64,000 nt of DNA from Pedobacter ginsengisoli (lineage in GTDB: Bacteria > Bacteroidota > Bacteroidia > Sphingobacteriales > Sphingobacteriaceae). Below the pieces are notes generated by a model. That model was not told the origin of the DNA. It worked only from the letters and a program-made list of their open reading frames with translations, and ran no database searches. Below, one piece after another: positions 1-8,670 of this stretch; within the stretch, counting starts at the first letter, position 1, and the number at the start of each line of letters is the position of its first letter. The stretch lies in contig NZ_CP024091.1 in NCBI RefSeq assembly GCF_002736205.1, positions 5,143,555 through 5,207,554 on the forward strand. The letters are read 5' to 3'. Both the position numbers and the translations under genes were made by a program.

Positions 1-11
1 AAATAATAACA

Positions 12-371
12 ATGAATCAGTACGAAACTGTTATCGTTCTAACCCCGTTGTTGTCAGAAGAAGTTGCAAAAGAGGCTATTGCCAAATTTAGCAAAATCAT
101 TGCTGACAGCGGTGCCGAAATTGTTCAAGAGGACAATTGGGGTTTGAGAAAATTAGCGTATCCGATTGAAAAAAAAGCAAGCGGATTTTTCCACCTTACA
201 GAGTACAAATCTTCAGGTGAATTAATTAACAAGTTAGAGTTAGAGCTTAAACGCGATGAGCGTGTTCTACGTTTCTTAACTATAAGATTAGACCGTCATG
301 CGGTTGCTTATAACGAAAAGAAACGCAGTGGTGCTTTTAACAAAAAACCTAAACAGGAGGCTGCAGTATAA
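12..371 (+). CDS. rpsF: 30S ribosomal protein S6
   Basis: Small-subunit ribosomal protein S6 of 119 residues, which binds 16S rRNA together with S18 on the 30S platform. The N-terminus [14 protein letters not shown] and the KKASGFFHL segment are typical of bacterial S6. It opens the S6-S18-L9 operon, and its stop overlaps the S18 start by one base, which suggests translational coupling. Only 11 bases precede the start, so its promoter lies outside the window. No Shine-Dalgarno sequence is seen before this start, unlike the two following genes. Confidence 0.97.
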   Translation: MNQYETVIVLTPLLSEEVAKEAIAKFSKIIADSGAEIVQEDNWGLRKLAYPIEKKASGFFHLTEYKSSGELINKLELELKRDERVLRFLTIRLDRHAVAYNEKKRSGAFNKKPKQEAAV

Positions 372-634
372 TGGCAAAGGATCAAATACAATATGTTACC
401 GCTCCAAAAGTGGACGATAACAGAAAGAAATATTGCCGTTTCAGAAAAAACGGGATTAAATATATTGATTATAAAGACGCAAACTTTTTATTGAAGTTTA
501 TCAATGATCAAGGTAAAATTTTACCTCGCCGTTTAACCGGTACTTCATTGAAATTTCAACGTAAAGTGGCTCAAGCTGTAAAACGCGCTCGCCACATCGG
601 TTTGTTACCTTTCGTTGCTGACCAATTAAAATAG
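371..634 (+). CDS. rpsR: 30S ribosomal protein S18
   Basis: Ribosomal protein S18, 87 residues, the partner of S6 in the 30S subunit. The core [16 protein letters not shown] and the basic stretch [20 protein letters not shown] are characteristic. A full AGGAGG lies at 355-360, ten bases before the ATG and inside the end of the S6 gene. This is notable because most Bacteroidota genes lack a Shine-Dalgarno sequence, and it supports the chosen start. The gene sits between S6 and L9 in a tight operon. Confidence 0.97.
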   Translation: MAKDQIQYVTAPKVDDNRKKYCRFRKNGIKYIDYKDANFLLKFINDQGKILPRRLTGTSLKFQRKVAQAVKRARHIGLLPFVADQLK

Positions 635-644
635 GAGCTGAGAG

Positions 645-1088
645 ATGGAAATTATTTTAAAACAAGATATCAAATCCCTAGGGGAAAAAGATGATATCGT
701 TTCTGTAAAGCCAGGATATGGCCGTAACTACCTAATCCCTCAAGGATTTGCGCAGTTGGCTACTCCTTCAGCTAAAAAAGTATTAGCAGAAAACTTAAAG
801 CAAGCCGCTTTTAAACAAGATAAAATTAAGAAAGATGCTGAAGGCATTGCTGAGCGTTTAGCTGATGTTAAACTTTCAATCGGTGCTAAAGCTGGTGAAA
901 CAGGTAAGATTTTTGGTGCAGTAAACACGATCATGATTGCTGACGCATTAAAACAACAAGGTTTTGATGTTGACCGTCGTCGTATCACTTTCGAAACTGA
1001 ACCTAAATTTGTTGGTGATTATGTTGCCAATTTAAACTTACACAAAGAAGTGAAAGTTAAAGTTCCTTTCGCAGTTGTAGCTGAGTAA
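645..1088 (+). CDS. rplI: 50S ribosomal protein L9
   Basis: Ribosomal protein L9, 147 residues, which binds 23S rRNA near the L1 stalk. It has the classical two-domain layout: an N-terminal beta domain (MEIILKQDIKSLGEKDD, then VKPGYGRNYLIPQG), a long connecting helix around residues 40-75, and a C-terminal rRNA-binding domain. An AGGAG at 633-637, seven bases before the ATG, acts as a probable ribosome-binding site. It is the last gene of the S6-S18-L9 operon and is followed by a clear intrinsic terminator. Confidence 0.97.
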   Translation: MEIILKQDIKSLGEKDDIVSVKPGYGRNYLIPQGFAQLATPSAKKVLAENLKQAAFKQDKIKKDAEGIAERLADVKLSIGAKAGETGKIFGAVNTIMIADALKQQGFDVDRRRITFETEPKFVGDYVANLNLHKEVKVKVPFAVVAE

Positions 1089-1110
1089 TCATCTATCTTC
1101 TGATATAAAA

Positions 1111-1138
1111 AACGCCTCTAAAAGAGGCGTTTTTTTTT
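1111..1138 (+). terminator. Intrinsic terminator of the S6-S18-L9 operon
   Basis: A perfect 9-bp stem (AACGCCTCT and AGAGGCGTT) with a 3-base loop at 1111-1131 is followed by a run of T to 1138. It lies 22 bases after the L9 stop codon. Confidence 0.93.
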
Positions 1139-1182
1139 GAATACAATCTTCCGGAAGGCTTTAAAATTATCACCCTATATCT

Positions 1183-1190
1183 TACCTTTG
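1183..1190 (+). promoter_or_regulatory. Bacteroidota -7 element before mtgA
   Basis: TACCTTTG matches the Bacteroidota -7 consensus TAnnTTTG. It ends only four bases before the mtgA ATG, so transcription would begin at about the start codon and the message would be leaderless. No clear -33 TTTG is seen at the usual 19-base spacing, so this is tentative. Confidence 0.4.
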
Positions 1191-1194
1191 GCCA

Positions 1195-1923
1195 ATGGCA
1201 AAGCGTAAACGGGCAACCGGTAAAACAAACTCAAAATCTCCTCTATTTAAAAAAATTACAACCATTGTTACTAAAGTATTTCTTTGGTTTCTAATGGTTA
1301 CGGTACTTTGGGTGCTAGTTTACAGGTTTGTGAATCCGCCAATCACCCTTTTAATGATCCAACGCAACCTGGAGCGTAGCTCAAATGATAAGCCATTTAA
1401 AATGGAGAAGAAATGGGTTGACTTTGAAGATATATCGGATAATATGAAACGGGCAGCAGTATCTGCAGAAGATCAGCTATTTCTTAAACATCTTGGATTC
1501 GACTTAAAAGCGATTGAAAAGGCCTTTGCCGCAAATAAAAATAGCAAAAAGATAAAGGGTGGAAGTACAATCTCTCAGCAAACCGCCAAAAATGTATTCC
1601 TATGGCCAGGCCGATCATGGATTCGTAAGGGCTTCGAAGCTTATTTTACATTATTAATTGAAATACTTTGGAGCAAAGAAAGAATATTGGAGGTTTATTT
1701 GAATGTAATTGAGATGGGAGATGGAATTTACGGTGCTGAAGCTGCATCCCAGTCTTATTTTAATAAATCATGCAGTAAACTTAGCAAGTCGCAGGCAGCT
1801 GTAATTGCCGCTTGCTTTCCTAATCCAAGAAGATGGACACCTAGAAACCCAACCCAATATATCAGACACAGACAATTTCTGATAATGAAAAATATGAAAA
1901 GGCTGGGGCCGTTGGATTTTTAA
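1195..1923 (+). CDS. mtgA: Monofunctional peptidoglycan glycosyltransferase
   Basis: Glycosyltransferase family 51 enzyme of 242 residues that polymerises lipid II into glycan strands at the outer face of the cytoplasmic membrane. One membrane anchor lies near residues 24-45, followed by the catalytic domain with AEDQLFLKHLGFD (Glu92 the probable catalytic acid), GGSTISQQTAKNVFL at 122-136 and KERILEVYLNVIEMG. There is no transpeptidase domain, and the length fits MtgA rather than a bifunctional penicillin-binding protein. It stands alone after the ribosomal operon and is convergent with the next gene. Confidence 0.93.
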   Translation: MAKRKRATGKTNSKSPLFKKITTIVTKVFLWFLMVTVLWVLVYRFVNPPITLLMIQRNLERSSNDKPFKMEKKWVDFEDISDNMKRAAVSAEDQLFLKHLGFDLKAIEKAFAANKNSKKIKGGSTISQQTAKNVFLWPGRSWIRKGFEAYFTLLIEILWSKERILEVYLNVIEMGDGIYGAEAASQSYFNKSCSKLSKSQAAVIAACFPNPRRWTPRNPTQYIRHRQFLIMKNMKRLGPLDF

Positions 1924-1939
1924 CAGATAATAAATCTGA

Positions 1940-2419
1940 TTAAAGTAAATGAGCAAAAACTTTACTGTGCCAGCTTTGCTCAAATGGTATTTGCCATTTG
2001 GTTTCAAACTCTTGTAATGTTTGTACCATGTTGTTAAATACAATAGTTTGCGGGCCTATTGCTTTTATGTTTACCAATGTTTCAAAGTCTTCTTTGTTGG
2101 TAACAATAACTTTGTCGTTCAATTTGTAGGCCATATTAAACCTATCGAACAAATCAACGCCATATTCTTGTTCAATTTCCTTAACTATCCTAACAGACGA
2201 ATCTATTGAACAACCGGTAACGCCTGCAGATGCCTCGTCCACAAAAAATATAATAAAGAAATTGTATAATACCTCTGCTTTCGCTTTTAACTGATGGCCA
2301 TGAGCTTTCCATTGTACAGTAAAATCATTTAATTTTTGCTGTATTGCCTGTACCTCATCATTTGTAAAGGCACGGTTACTTTGGTATATCCATATTTTGG
2401 ATTGTGGAGAAAAACTCAT
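1940..2419 (-). CDS. Conserved Bacteroidota protein of unknown function
   Basis: A soluble protein of 159 residues. It resembles a family common in Bacteroidota that is often labelled 'ABC transporter ATPase', although no Walker A or Walker B motif is present, so that label should not be trusted. Recognisable features are the start MSFSPQSKIWIYQSNRAFT, the segment VDEASAGVTGCSIDSSVR and the C-terminal WHSKVFAHLL. It is divergent from the next gene with a 51-base gap. Two CAAAAATA copies (TATTTTTG on this strand) at 2424-2439 could provide its -7 element. Function is unknown. Confidence 0.75.
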   Translation of the reverse strand: MSFSPQSKIWIYQSNRAFTNDEVQAIQQKLNDFTVQWKAHGHQLKAKAEVLYNFFIIFFVDEASAGVTGCSIDSSVRIVKEIEQEYGVDLFDRFNMAYKLNDKVIVTNKEDFETLVNIKAIGPQTIVFNNMVQTLQEFETKWQIPFEQSWHSKVFAHLL

Positions 2420-2470
2420 AGATCAAAAATACAAAAATATTTAAATTGATTATGTTAAATCCTTAACGCC

Positions 2471-2953
2471 ATGAAAAAGTTTACATTAAACTTGAAAATA
2501 TGCCTCTCCGTAGTAATATGCCTTCTTTTCATGGGCTATTCTAAAATTAAATTACTTGATGAGCAAACCAGTTATATCCAGCAATTATTGGTAAGCCACT
2601 ACAATGAAGAGCCTGAAATAGTACAAGTAAAACATTATGAGCTTAATGTTACTAACAGTGGCTTTTGTAGATACAAACGATTTTTTAAGAGTGGTAAGGT
2701 CGAATATTTTTCTTTCAACCTGGTAAAATTTAAAGACCTTGATTATAAAGCAACGGATACAACAGGTGCATTATTTTTATACACTAAAGGAGATGATGTA
2801 ATTGTACAAACCTATAATGATAAAAATGAAGATGATGTAGATAGTATGGCAAATTATATGTCTATTCCTGTAAAAAATATAAAAGGTGAGGAGCTTACTG
2901 AACTTTCAGATCAGATCAGAAAGGCGAATGTTCGCTTACTTGCTCAAAAATAG
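2471..2953 (+). CDS. Hypothetical exported or membrane-anchored protein
   Basis: A protein of 160 residues with a basic N-terminus and hydrophobic segment (residues 8-26) that reads as an uncleaved anchor or a signal peptide. The rest is polar and mixed alpha/beta, with no motif I recognise. Its 3' end overlaps the convergent metallo-hydrolase gene by 38 bases. The function cannot be inferred from the sequence or the neighbours. Confidence 0.65.
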   Translation: MKKFTLNLKICLSVVICLLFMGYSKIKLLDEQTSYIQQLLVSHYNEEPEIVQVKHYELNVTNSGFCRYKRFFKSGKVEYFSFNLVKFKDLDYKATDTTGALFLYTKGDDVIVQTYNDKNEDDVDSMANYMSIPVKNIKGEELTELSDQIRKANVRLLAQK

Positions 2954-3716
2954 TATATACTTCAGATTCAACAAACCTCGAGGCTACAACAATTTCAACT
3001 TCTCCGGCATGCTCACTAAATAAGCTATGTGCTAATTCAGGATTGTTATTATCTTTTGATAGATGCGATAAGAGTAGGTGAGTCATAAAAGACGGCCTGT
3101 GATTTATAAAAAGATCCAGTGCGTGTTTGTTTGATAAGTGGCCCCTGCCTCCGCTAATCCTTTGTTTTAGAAAATACGGATAGGCACTTTTGCTTAATAG
3201 GTCATCATCGTAATTTGTTTCAAGAAACGCAGCATGACACTGTTTAAAATGAAAAATAAGCTGCTCACAAGCCGCTCCAATATCAGTAAACACCCCAACT
3301 TTAGTGCCGCCACTCGAAACCACAAAACTATGTGGCTCAGAGGCATCATGTATTTTAAGGAAACTGGTTATTTGCAAACTTCCAACAGATATGTTTTGAG
3401 TGCTATACAGAAGCCTTATAAGATCTTCACGGATATTAAACCTGCATCCATTTAAGGTTCCCTGTGTTATGTAAACAGGTAAATTGTATTTAGCCGATAT
3501 GGTAGCTAATCCACGGACATGATCCGTATGCTCATGAGAAATAAAAATAGCCTTAACATGTTTCATTGATAAACCCAGGCGTAGCATTCTTTTTTCGGTC
3601 TCTCTGCAAGAAATACCTGTATCTACAAGAATAGCTTCCTGATCGTTGCCAACATAATAGCAGTTCCCGTTACTGCCGGAATTTAAAGAAGCAATATATA
3701 GCTTATTACAAGCCAT
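2916..3716 (-). CDS. MBL-fold metallo-hydrolase (YycJ/WalJ-like)
   Basis: Metallo-beta-lactamase-fold hydrolase of 266 residues. The metal-binding motif FISHEHTDHVRGL supplies the HxHxDH signature, and LVDTGISCRETEKRML near the N-terminus and GRGHLSNKHALDL later are typical of the YycJ/WalJ branch, linked to DNA or cell-wall metabolism. I chose the ATG at 3716 (MACNKLYIASLNSGSNGNCY) because the fold begins there; an upstream start at 3740 would add eight unlikely residues. It overlaps the preceding gene by 11 bases, so it is probably the last member of that operon. The substrate is unknown. Confidence 0.82.
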   Translation of the reverse strand: MACNKLYIASLNSGSNGNCYYVGNDQEAILVDTGISCRETEKRMLRLGLSMKHVKAIFISHEHTDHVRGLATISAKYNLPVYITQGTLNGCRFNIREDLIRLLYSTQNISVGSLQITSFLKIHDASEPHSFVVSSGGTKVGVFTDIGAACEQLIFHFKQCHAAFLETNYDDDLLSKSAYPYFLKQRISGGRGHLSNKHALDLFINHRPSFMTHLLLSHLSKDNNNPELAHSLFSEHAGEVEIVVASRFVESEVYTIFEQVSEHSPF

Positions 3717-4506
3717 TTGCACGAACAGTAATTTCAGCAATATCTAAAACCTGTACATTTTTATCCTGGTCTTTCAGTTTCACGCCATCACTCATCATCG
3801 TCATGCAAAAAGGGCACCCGGCAGCAATAATATTTGGTTTAATTTCAAGTGCTTCTTCAATACGCTCAATGTTAATGTCTTTTTTACCTTTTTCAGGTTC
3901 TTTAAACATCTGGGCTCCGCCCGCACCACAGCATAATCCGTTAGTTTTACAGCGTTTCATTTCCACAAGTTGTGCATCGAGCACTTCCAGAGCCTTACGT
4001 GGAGCCTCATAAATGCCATTTCCGCGGCCTAAATAGCATGGGTCGTGATAAGTTATCTTTTTACCTTTAAAGCTTTCTCCTCCTTCTGCTTTTAGCTTGC
4101 CCTCATCAATTAACTGTTGGATAAGTTGGGTATGATGAATTACTTCGTAGCTCCCGCCTAATCCAGGATATTCGTTTCTAATTGTATTAAAGCAATGAGG
4201 ACAACCAGTAACTATTTTCTTAATGTTGTAAGCATTCAGTACCTCAATATTAGTCATAGCTTGCATTTGGAACAGAAATTCATTCCCTGCTCTTTTTGCT
4301 GGATCTCCGGTGCAGCTTTCTTCAGTACCTAATACAGCATATTTAATACCTACATGATGTAGGATTTTACAGATGTCTCGAGTAGTTTTTTGTGCTCTCT
4401 CGTCATAACTGCCTGCACAGCCAACCCAGAATAATATTTCAGGCTCTTCGCCTTTAGCTATCATTTCTGCCATTGTAGGTACTTCAAAATTTAGTTGCTC
4501 GCTCAT
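3706..4506 (-). CDS. CCG-domain iron-sulfur protein (HdrD/EtfD C-terminal-like subunit)
   Basis: A cytosolic protein of 266 residues with two cysteine-rich CCG domains, as in heterodisulfide reductase HdrB/HdrD, GlpC and LutA. Visible motifs are WVGCAGSYDERAQ, TGCPHCFNTIRNEYP, YHDPCYLGRGNG, LCCGAGGAQMF and AAGCPFCMTMM. These should ligate one or two non-cubane 4Fe-4S clusters. It follows the membrane dicluster protein by 30 bases on the same strand. Together the two match the parts of one-chain EtfD-type ETF:quinone oxidoreductases. Electron transfer is well supported; the ETF/menaquinone assignment is inference. Confidence 0.85.
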   Translation of the reverse strand: MSEQLNFEVPTMAEMIAKGEEPEILFWVGCAGSYDERAQKTTRDICKILHHVGIKYAVLGTEESCTGDPAKRAGNEFLFQMQAMTNIEVLNAYNIKKIVTGCPHCFNTIRNEYPGLGGSYEVIHHTQLIQQLIDEGKLKAEGGESFKGKKITYHDPCYLGRGNGIYEAPRKALEVLDAQLVEMKRCKTNGLCCGAGGAQMFKEPEKGKKDINIERIEEALEIKPNIIAAGCPFCMTMMSDGVKLKDQDKNVQVLDIAEITVRANGL

Positions 4507-4536
4507 CTTTAAGCTATAATAGATTTGATACTTTAA

Positions 4537-5844
4537 TTAACTTTCTTTTGCCCAATTAAACCTGTCGGCCGGAGAATACTTCCACGGGGCACCATTGTTT
4601 TCAATATTGCCAAGCATGGCATTAATGCTTGCCGGCGATTGAGACTCTTCCATTACTGCATATCTTCTCAGTTCAGTAATAATTGCCAGAGGATCAATGT
4701 TAATAGGGCAGGCTTCTGTACATGCATTACAACTTGTACAAGCCCATATTTCTTCGCGACTAATGTAACTGTCGATTAGTGATTTGCCGTCATCAAAACC
4801 ATTGCCGGTTTTGTCAATATTTTTCCCAACCTCTTCCATCCTGTCTCTGGTGTCCATCATTATTTTACGGGGTGATAAAAGCTTACCCGTAATATTTGCC
4901 GGACATACAGAAGTACACCTTCCACACTCTGTGCATGTGTAAGCATTCATCAGGTTTACCCATGTAAGATCGTTTATATCTTTTGCACCAAAACGACCCG
5001 GTTCAGCCTCTTCAGGAGTAAATGAAGGGTCAAGCATAGCTTTTACTTCATTTGTAACACTTTTCATGTTAGTAAACTCGCCCTTAGGTTCCAAATTGGA
5101 AAAATAGGTATTAGGGAAAGCAAATAAAATATGGAAATGTTTAGAATAGGGCAGGTAATTTAAAAATAGAAGTATCCCGATGATATGGAACCACCAGCAA
5201 CCTCTTTCAATAGCAACAAGGGCTGTTTCTGAGCTTGGTAAAAGATCTTGCAGAAACTGACTAACGGGGAAAGATCCGGCATTTGTATAGTGCTGGGCTC
5301 CTATAACCTGGAGTTTAGCATCAGCAGCATTCATTAGCAAAAAGGCAGTCATTAATAATATCTCAGATATTAAGATATAATTAGCATCAGATCTAGGCCA
5401 TTTGGTCATTTCTACACCACTAAACCGCTTAAGTTTAAGAATGTTTCTTCTGATTAAAAAGACAGCGCAGCCTACCCATACCCCAAGTGCTAGAATTTCA
5501 AACGAGCCAATTAGAAAATCATAAATAAAACCTGCACCAGAAAATATTCTGTGAGACCCAAATACCCCATCAATCAAAATTTCCAGAACTTCGATATTAA
5601 TAATAACAAAGCCTGCGTACACTATCAGATGCAGAAAAGCGGGGATTGGCCGGAAAAACATTTTTGTTTGACCAAATGCTACTTTAAGCATCGTCATAAA
5701 CCTTCTTTGAGGTTGATCTGATCTGTTTACCAGCTTGCCTAACTGTATGTTTCGGATAACTTTTTTAATATTATAGCTAAACAGAGCTACTGCAGCCACT
5801 GTAATTACTATAAATATGATTTGTGCCACCATTTGATTTTCCAT
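4537..5844 (-). CDS. Membrane protein with 4Fe-4S dicluster domain (EtfD/HdrDE-like)
   Basis: A protein of 435 residues joining an integral membrane part to a cytosolic ferredoxin part. Hydrophobic segments lie near residues 5-24, 68-92, 108-132, 157-173 and 215-232, resembling NarI/HdrE-type quinone-interacting cytochromes. Two 4Fe-4S motifs follow: Cys304/307/310/314 in CTECGRCTSVCP and Cys369/372/375/379 in CTSCNACTEACP. It is the first gene of a three-gene run with the CCG protein and the MBL hydrolase. It probably passes electrons between a soluble donor and menaquinone; the donor is not shown by the sequence. Confidence 0.85.
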   Translation of the reverse strand: MENQMVAQIIFIVITVAAVALFSYNIKKVIRNIQLGKLVNRSDQPQRRFMTMLKVAFGQTKMFFRPIPAFLHLIVYAGFVIINIEVLEILIDGVFGSHRIFSGAGFIYDFLIGSFEILALGVWVGCAVFLIRRNILKLKRFSGVEMTKWPRSDANYILISEILLMTAFLLMNAADAKLQVIGAQHYTNAGSFPVSQFLQDLLPSSETALVAIERGCWWFHIIGILLFLNYLPYSKHFHILFAFPNTYFSNLEPKGEFTNMKSVTNEVKAMLDPSFTPEEAEPGRFGAKDINDLTWVNLMNAYTCTECGRCTSVCPANITGKLLSPRKIMMDTRDRMEEVGKNIDKTGNGFDDGKSLIDSYISREEIWACTSCNACTEACPINIDPLAIITELRRYAVMEESQSPASINAMLGNIENNGAPWKYSPADRFNWAKES

Positions 5845-5901
5845 TAGTGTTGCTAAGTTAAAAATAAATATGCCAAAACAAATTACTATGCATGCATAAA
5901 A

Positions 5902-6594
5902 TTAGATTTTTTTGAATGCATCTAGGTACTTTTTGATATAGTCCGACTTGTTTTTCGATTTGTATTGCATTATGTATCTGGGGTGTTCCAGTGGAATGAT
6001 CTCTTTAAAATATCTTTTTTCGTTATTAAGTTTTCTTAGAAATGATTCGTTTTTTCCTGTCCCAAAACAAAAACAAACATCAGTTTCGAAGCCAATTGCA
6101 ATTTGTTTCTCCAGATTTTCAACTATAAATGGATATGCAGCCTTTAAAAGGTCAGTATTGTCGTAGTAGTTATAATTAACTTCTTTGCTTTTTAGGCTTT
6201 TAATGGTGAAGCCTAAAGGGCATACAGAATGAATATAAAATTTGCTGTAGAATTCTTGTATACCACCATAAGCCTCGATCATTTCGTAAACATATTCTGA
6301 TGAAGGCTCATGAGTCATTTGGCCGGGAAATGGGATCCCGCATTTAGCCACCATCCTTTTTGGATCAGTAAAGGATACTCCAGTCATTGCTGAACCAAAG
6401 CGACCAGGATTAATACCCAGTATCAGATGCCTGGGGTTATTATCATTATAATATTTTTTATAAAAAGCAGAGGAGCACGTTAAAGCCAACGGGTTTTCTC
6501 TATAAGGATTCATTATCCGGATATCATGCGGTAGCAAACCATGAAAATCCAATTGCTTATTAAATTCTATAATCCTATCGGCAAAGGTTGTCAT
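5902..6594 (-). CDS. SMUG2-type uracil-DNA glycosylase family protein
   Basis: A protein of 230 residues of the SMUG branch of the uracil-DNA glycosylase superfamily (DUF4918 type). The motif-1 region reads LGINPGRFGSAMTGVSFTDP and the motif-2 region EHPRYIMQ, close to the GMNPGPFGMAQTG and HPSPRN motifs of SMUG1. It would remove uracil or related damaged bases from DNA in base-excision repair. From memory, a Pedobacter heparinus member founded the SMUG2 subfamily. The gene lies 27 bases upstream of a small unknown gene on the same strand. Family assignment is firm; exact base specificity is not visible. Confidence 0.82.
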   Translation of the reverse strand: MTTFADRIIEFNKQLDFHGLLPHDIRIMNPYRENPLALTCSSAFYKKYYNDNNPRHLILGINPGRFGSAMTGVSFTDPKRMVAKCGIPFPGQMTHEPSSEYVYEMIEAYGGIQEFYSKFYIHSVCPLGFTIKSLKSKEVNYNYYDNTDLLKAAYPFIVENLEKQIAIGFETDVCFCFGTGKNESFLRKLNNEKRYFKEIIPLEHPRYIMQYKSKNKSDYIKKYLDAFKKI

Positions 6595-6621
6595 TTGGAT
6601 AAATGATAATGAGCTAAAACC

Positions 6622-6867
6622 CTATGCGTTTAACTCATAAAATCTGCTATCCTTACTGTTGCCAATAAAAAAGCCCAATTTTGTTGGCTTGCTTTTGATT
6701 TTCATTGCTAATGAACGCATTTTCTTTTTAAATTCTTCCAAAGCAACTTCCAACTCCTGATCTTCAGGAATATTAATAAAAATGTTATTCTGATCATCGG
6801 CTATTCGCCAACCAGGGTAGTTTTGCTTCAACAGCAGATCTATCAATTCTTTTTTATACAAGTCCAT
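6622..6867 (-). CDS. Small conserved-looking hypothetical protein
   Basis: A soluble protein of 81 residues starting MDLYKKELIDLLLKQNYPGW. The reading frame stays open further upstream to 7020, but that extension has no protein-like character, so I use the ATG at 6867. The pattern of an amphipathic start, GWRIADDQNNIFINIPEDQ and a basic C-terminus suggests a small globular protein. It shares strand and orientation with the glycosylase gene 27 bases downstream and may be co-transcribed. No family is recognised. Confidence 0.55.
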   Translation of the reverse strand: MDLYKKELIDLLLKQNYPGWRIADDQNNIFINIPEDQELEVALEEFKKKMRSLAMKIKSKPTKLGFFIGNSKDSRFYELNA

Positions 6868-7103
6868 AAGATACAAAACTAGAGATTTACAGCAATTCAC
6901 AAAAACTGTAGAATTATTTTTTTTATAGCTTTGTATAGCTATGGCAATCTCAGGTAAAAATATTCCTATCCAAACCCTGCATTTGTTTCCCATTTTGGAT
7001 GATTGGACATGGTTCAACAAAAAGCTATATTTCCAATCTCAAAGGTTAGGTCAGAAACAGTGCGTTTATGTCAGACCCTTTTTTGTAACAGCACAGAAAC
7101 TAA

Positions 7104-8669
7104 ATGAAATTAAAAAAGATTTTACTACTCCTTGCATTTGCCAACAGCGGTATGCCTTTGTTTGCACAGAAACATCAATCAGGAACAGCTGCAAAACGAC
7201 CTAATATTGTGATCATCGTTTCAGATGATCATGCCTACCAGACAATAAGTGCCTATGGCAGCAAATTGATGCAGACCCCAAATATAGATCGGATCGCAAA
7301 AGAAGGTGTTCGTTTCAATAAAGCTTATGTAACTAATTCTATTTGCGGACCAAGCAGGGCTGTGATTTTGACTGGAAAATACAGCCATAAAAATGGGTTT
7401 AAGGATAATGAAAGCTCGATTTTTAATGGTGATCAGGATTCATTTGCAAAGCAATTAAAGAAAGCGGGTTATCAAACAGCCTGGATAGGTAAATGGCATT
7501 TGGAAAGCAAACCTCAGGGGTTCGATTATTGGCAAATCCTGCCTAATCAGGGACAATACTATAATCCGGATTTCGATATGATGGACGGTAGCAAAAAAAG
7601 ATTTGAGGGATATGTATCTAATGTAATTGAAGATGAGACAGAGAATTGGCTTGATAAAAGAGATGAATCAAAACCGTTTTGCCTGGTAATTGGACATAAG
7701 GCCACGCACAGAGTTTGGTTGCCCGATACCACTGATCTTGGCCGGTTTGATAAAGTTAACTTTCCGCTCCCAGCCAATTTTTACGATACCTACCAAAATC
7801 GAAAAGCTGCGGCCATACAGGACATGTCTATCGAAAAAACCATGCAAATGGGATACGACTTAAAGATGTTTGGTTCTGATGATAAAGAAAGTAAGGATGG
7901 AAACTTTAGTCGGATGAATGCCGCTCAACGCGCCAAAATTGATGCTTATTATAAACCTATAGAAAAGGAGTTTAATGACTTGAAACTGCAGGGTAAGGCG
8001 CTTACAGAATGGAAATTTCAACGCTACATGCGCGATTACTTAAGTACTGCAACTTCATTAGACCGAAACATCGGTCGCACACTAGACTATCTGGATCAGC
8101 ACGGACTGAGCCAGAACACAATTGTAATATATCTGTCCGATCAGGGTTTTTATATGGGTGAACACGGCTGGTTCGATAAGCGATGGATTTATGAAGAATC
8201 CTTTAGAACGCCAATGGTGATGAGATACCCTGGAGTAGTAAAAGCAGGAACCGTTTCTGATCGTTTTGTAATGAATCTGGATATTGCCCCAACCATCCTC
8301 GATGCAGCAAAACTAACTATTCCAAAAGATATACAAGGTATGTCTATGCTGCCGGCATTGAAAAACAAAGCAGATAAAGGCCGCCAGGTGTTATACTACC
8401 ACTATTATGAAAATGGCGAACATTCGGTTTCCCCACATTTCGGAATCCGCACAAAAAGATATAAACTGATCAGATTCTATAAGCGTGTTTCGGGATGGGA
8501 ATTGTACGATTTGCAAAAAGATCCGCATGAAATGGATAACAAATATGGTAAAAAGGGATACGAAACCATCACCGCAGATTTATACAAAGAGCTGAACAAG
8601 CAGATTAATAAATATGAGGATATGGAAGCGTTACAAATCTTAAAAGAGAATCAAGGGGATAAGAAATAA
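7104..8669 (+). CDS. Secreted type I (Cys-type) sulfatase
   Basis: An arylsulfatase-superfamily enzyme of 521 residues with a signal peptide (residues 1-22, ending LFAQ). The metal-binding RPNIVIIVSDDHA (Asp41, Asp42) and the signature CGPSRAVILTGKYSH are present, with Cys81 the residue converted to formylglycine. IYLSDQGFYMGEHGWFDKRW supplies further active-site residues. The DDHAYQTISAYG start is reminiscent of the S1_11 N-acetylglucosamine-6-O-sulfatases, but I cannot assign a substrate. It is periplasmic or surface-exposed and would desulfate a glycan. A small membrane-protein gene follows after one base. No maturase or SusC/SusD pair is nearby. Confidence 0.9.
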   Translation: MKLKKILLLLAFANSGMPLFAQKHQSGTAAKRPNIVIIVSDDHAYQTISAYGSKLMQTPNIDRIAKEGVRFNKAYVTNSICGPSRAVILTGKYSHKNGFKDNESSIFNGDQDSFAKQLKKAGYQTAWIGKWHLESKPQGFDYWQILPNQGQYYNPDFDMMDGSKKRFEGYVSNVIEDETENWLDKRDESKPFCLVIGHKATHRVWLPDTTDLGRFDKVNFPLPANFYDTYQNRKAAAIQDMSIEKTMQMGYDLKMFGSDDKESKDGNFSRMNAAQRAKIDAYYKPIEKEFNDLKLQGKALTEWKFQRYMRDYLSTATSLDRNIGRTLDYLDQHGLSQNTIVIYLSDQGFYMGEHGWFDKRWIYEESFRTPMVMRYPGVVKAGTVSDRFVMNLDIAPTILDAAKLTIPKDIQGMSMLPALKNKADKGRQVLYYHYYENGEHSVSPHFGIRTKRYKLIRFYKRVSGWELYDLQKDPHEMDNKYGKKGYETITADLYKELNKQINKYEDMEALQILKENQGDKK

Positions 8670-8670
8670 T

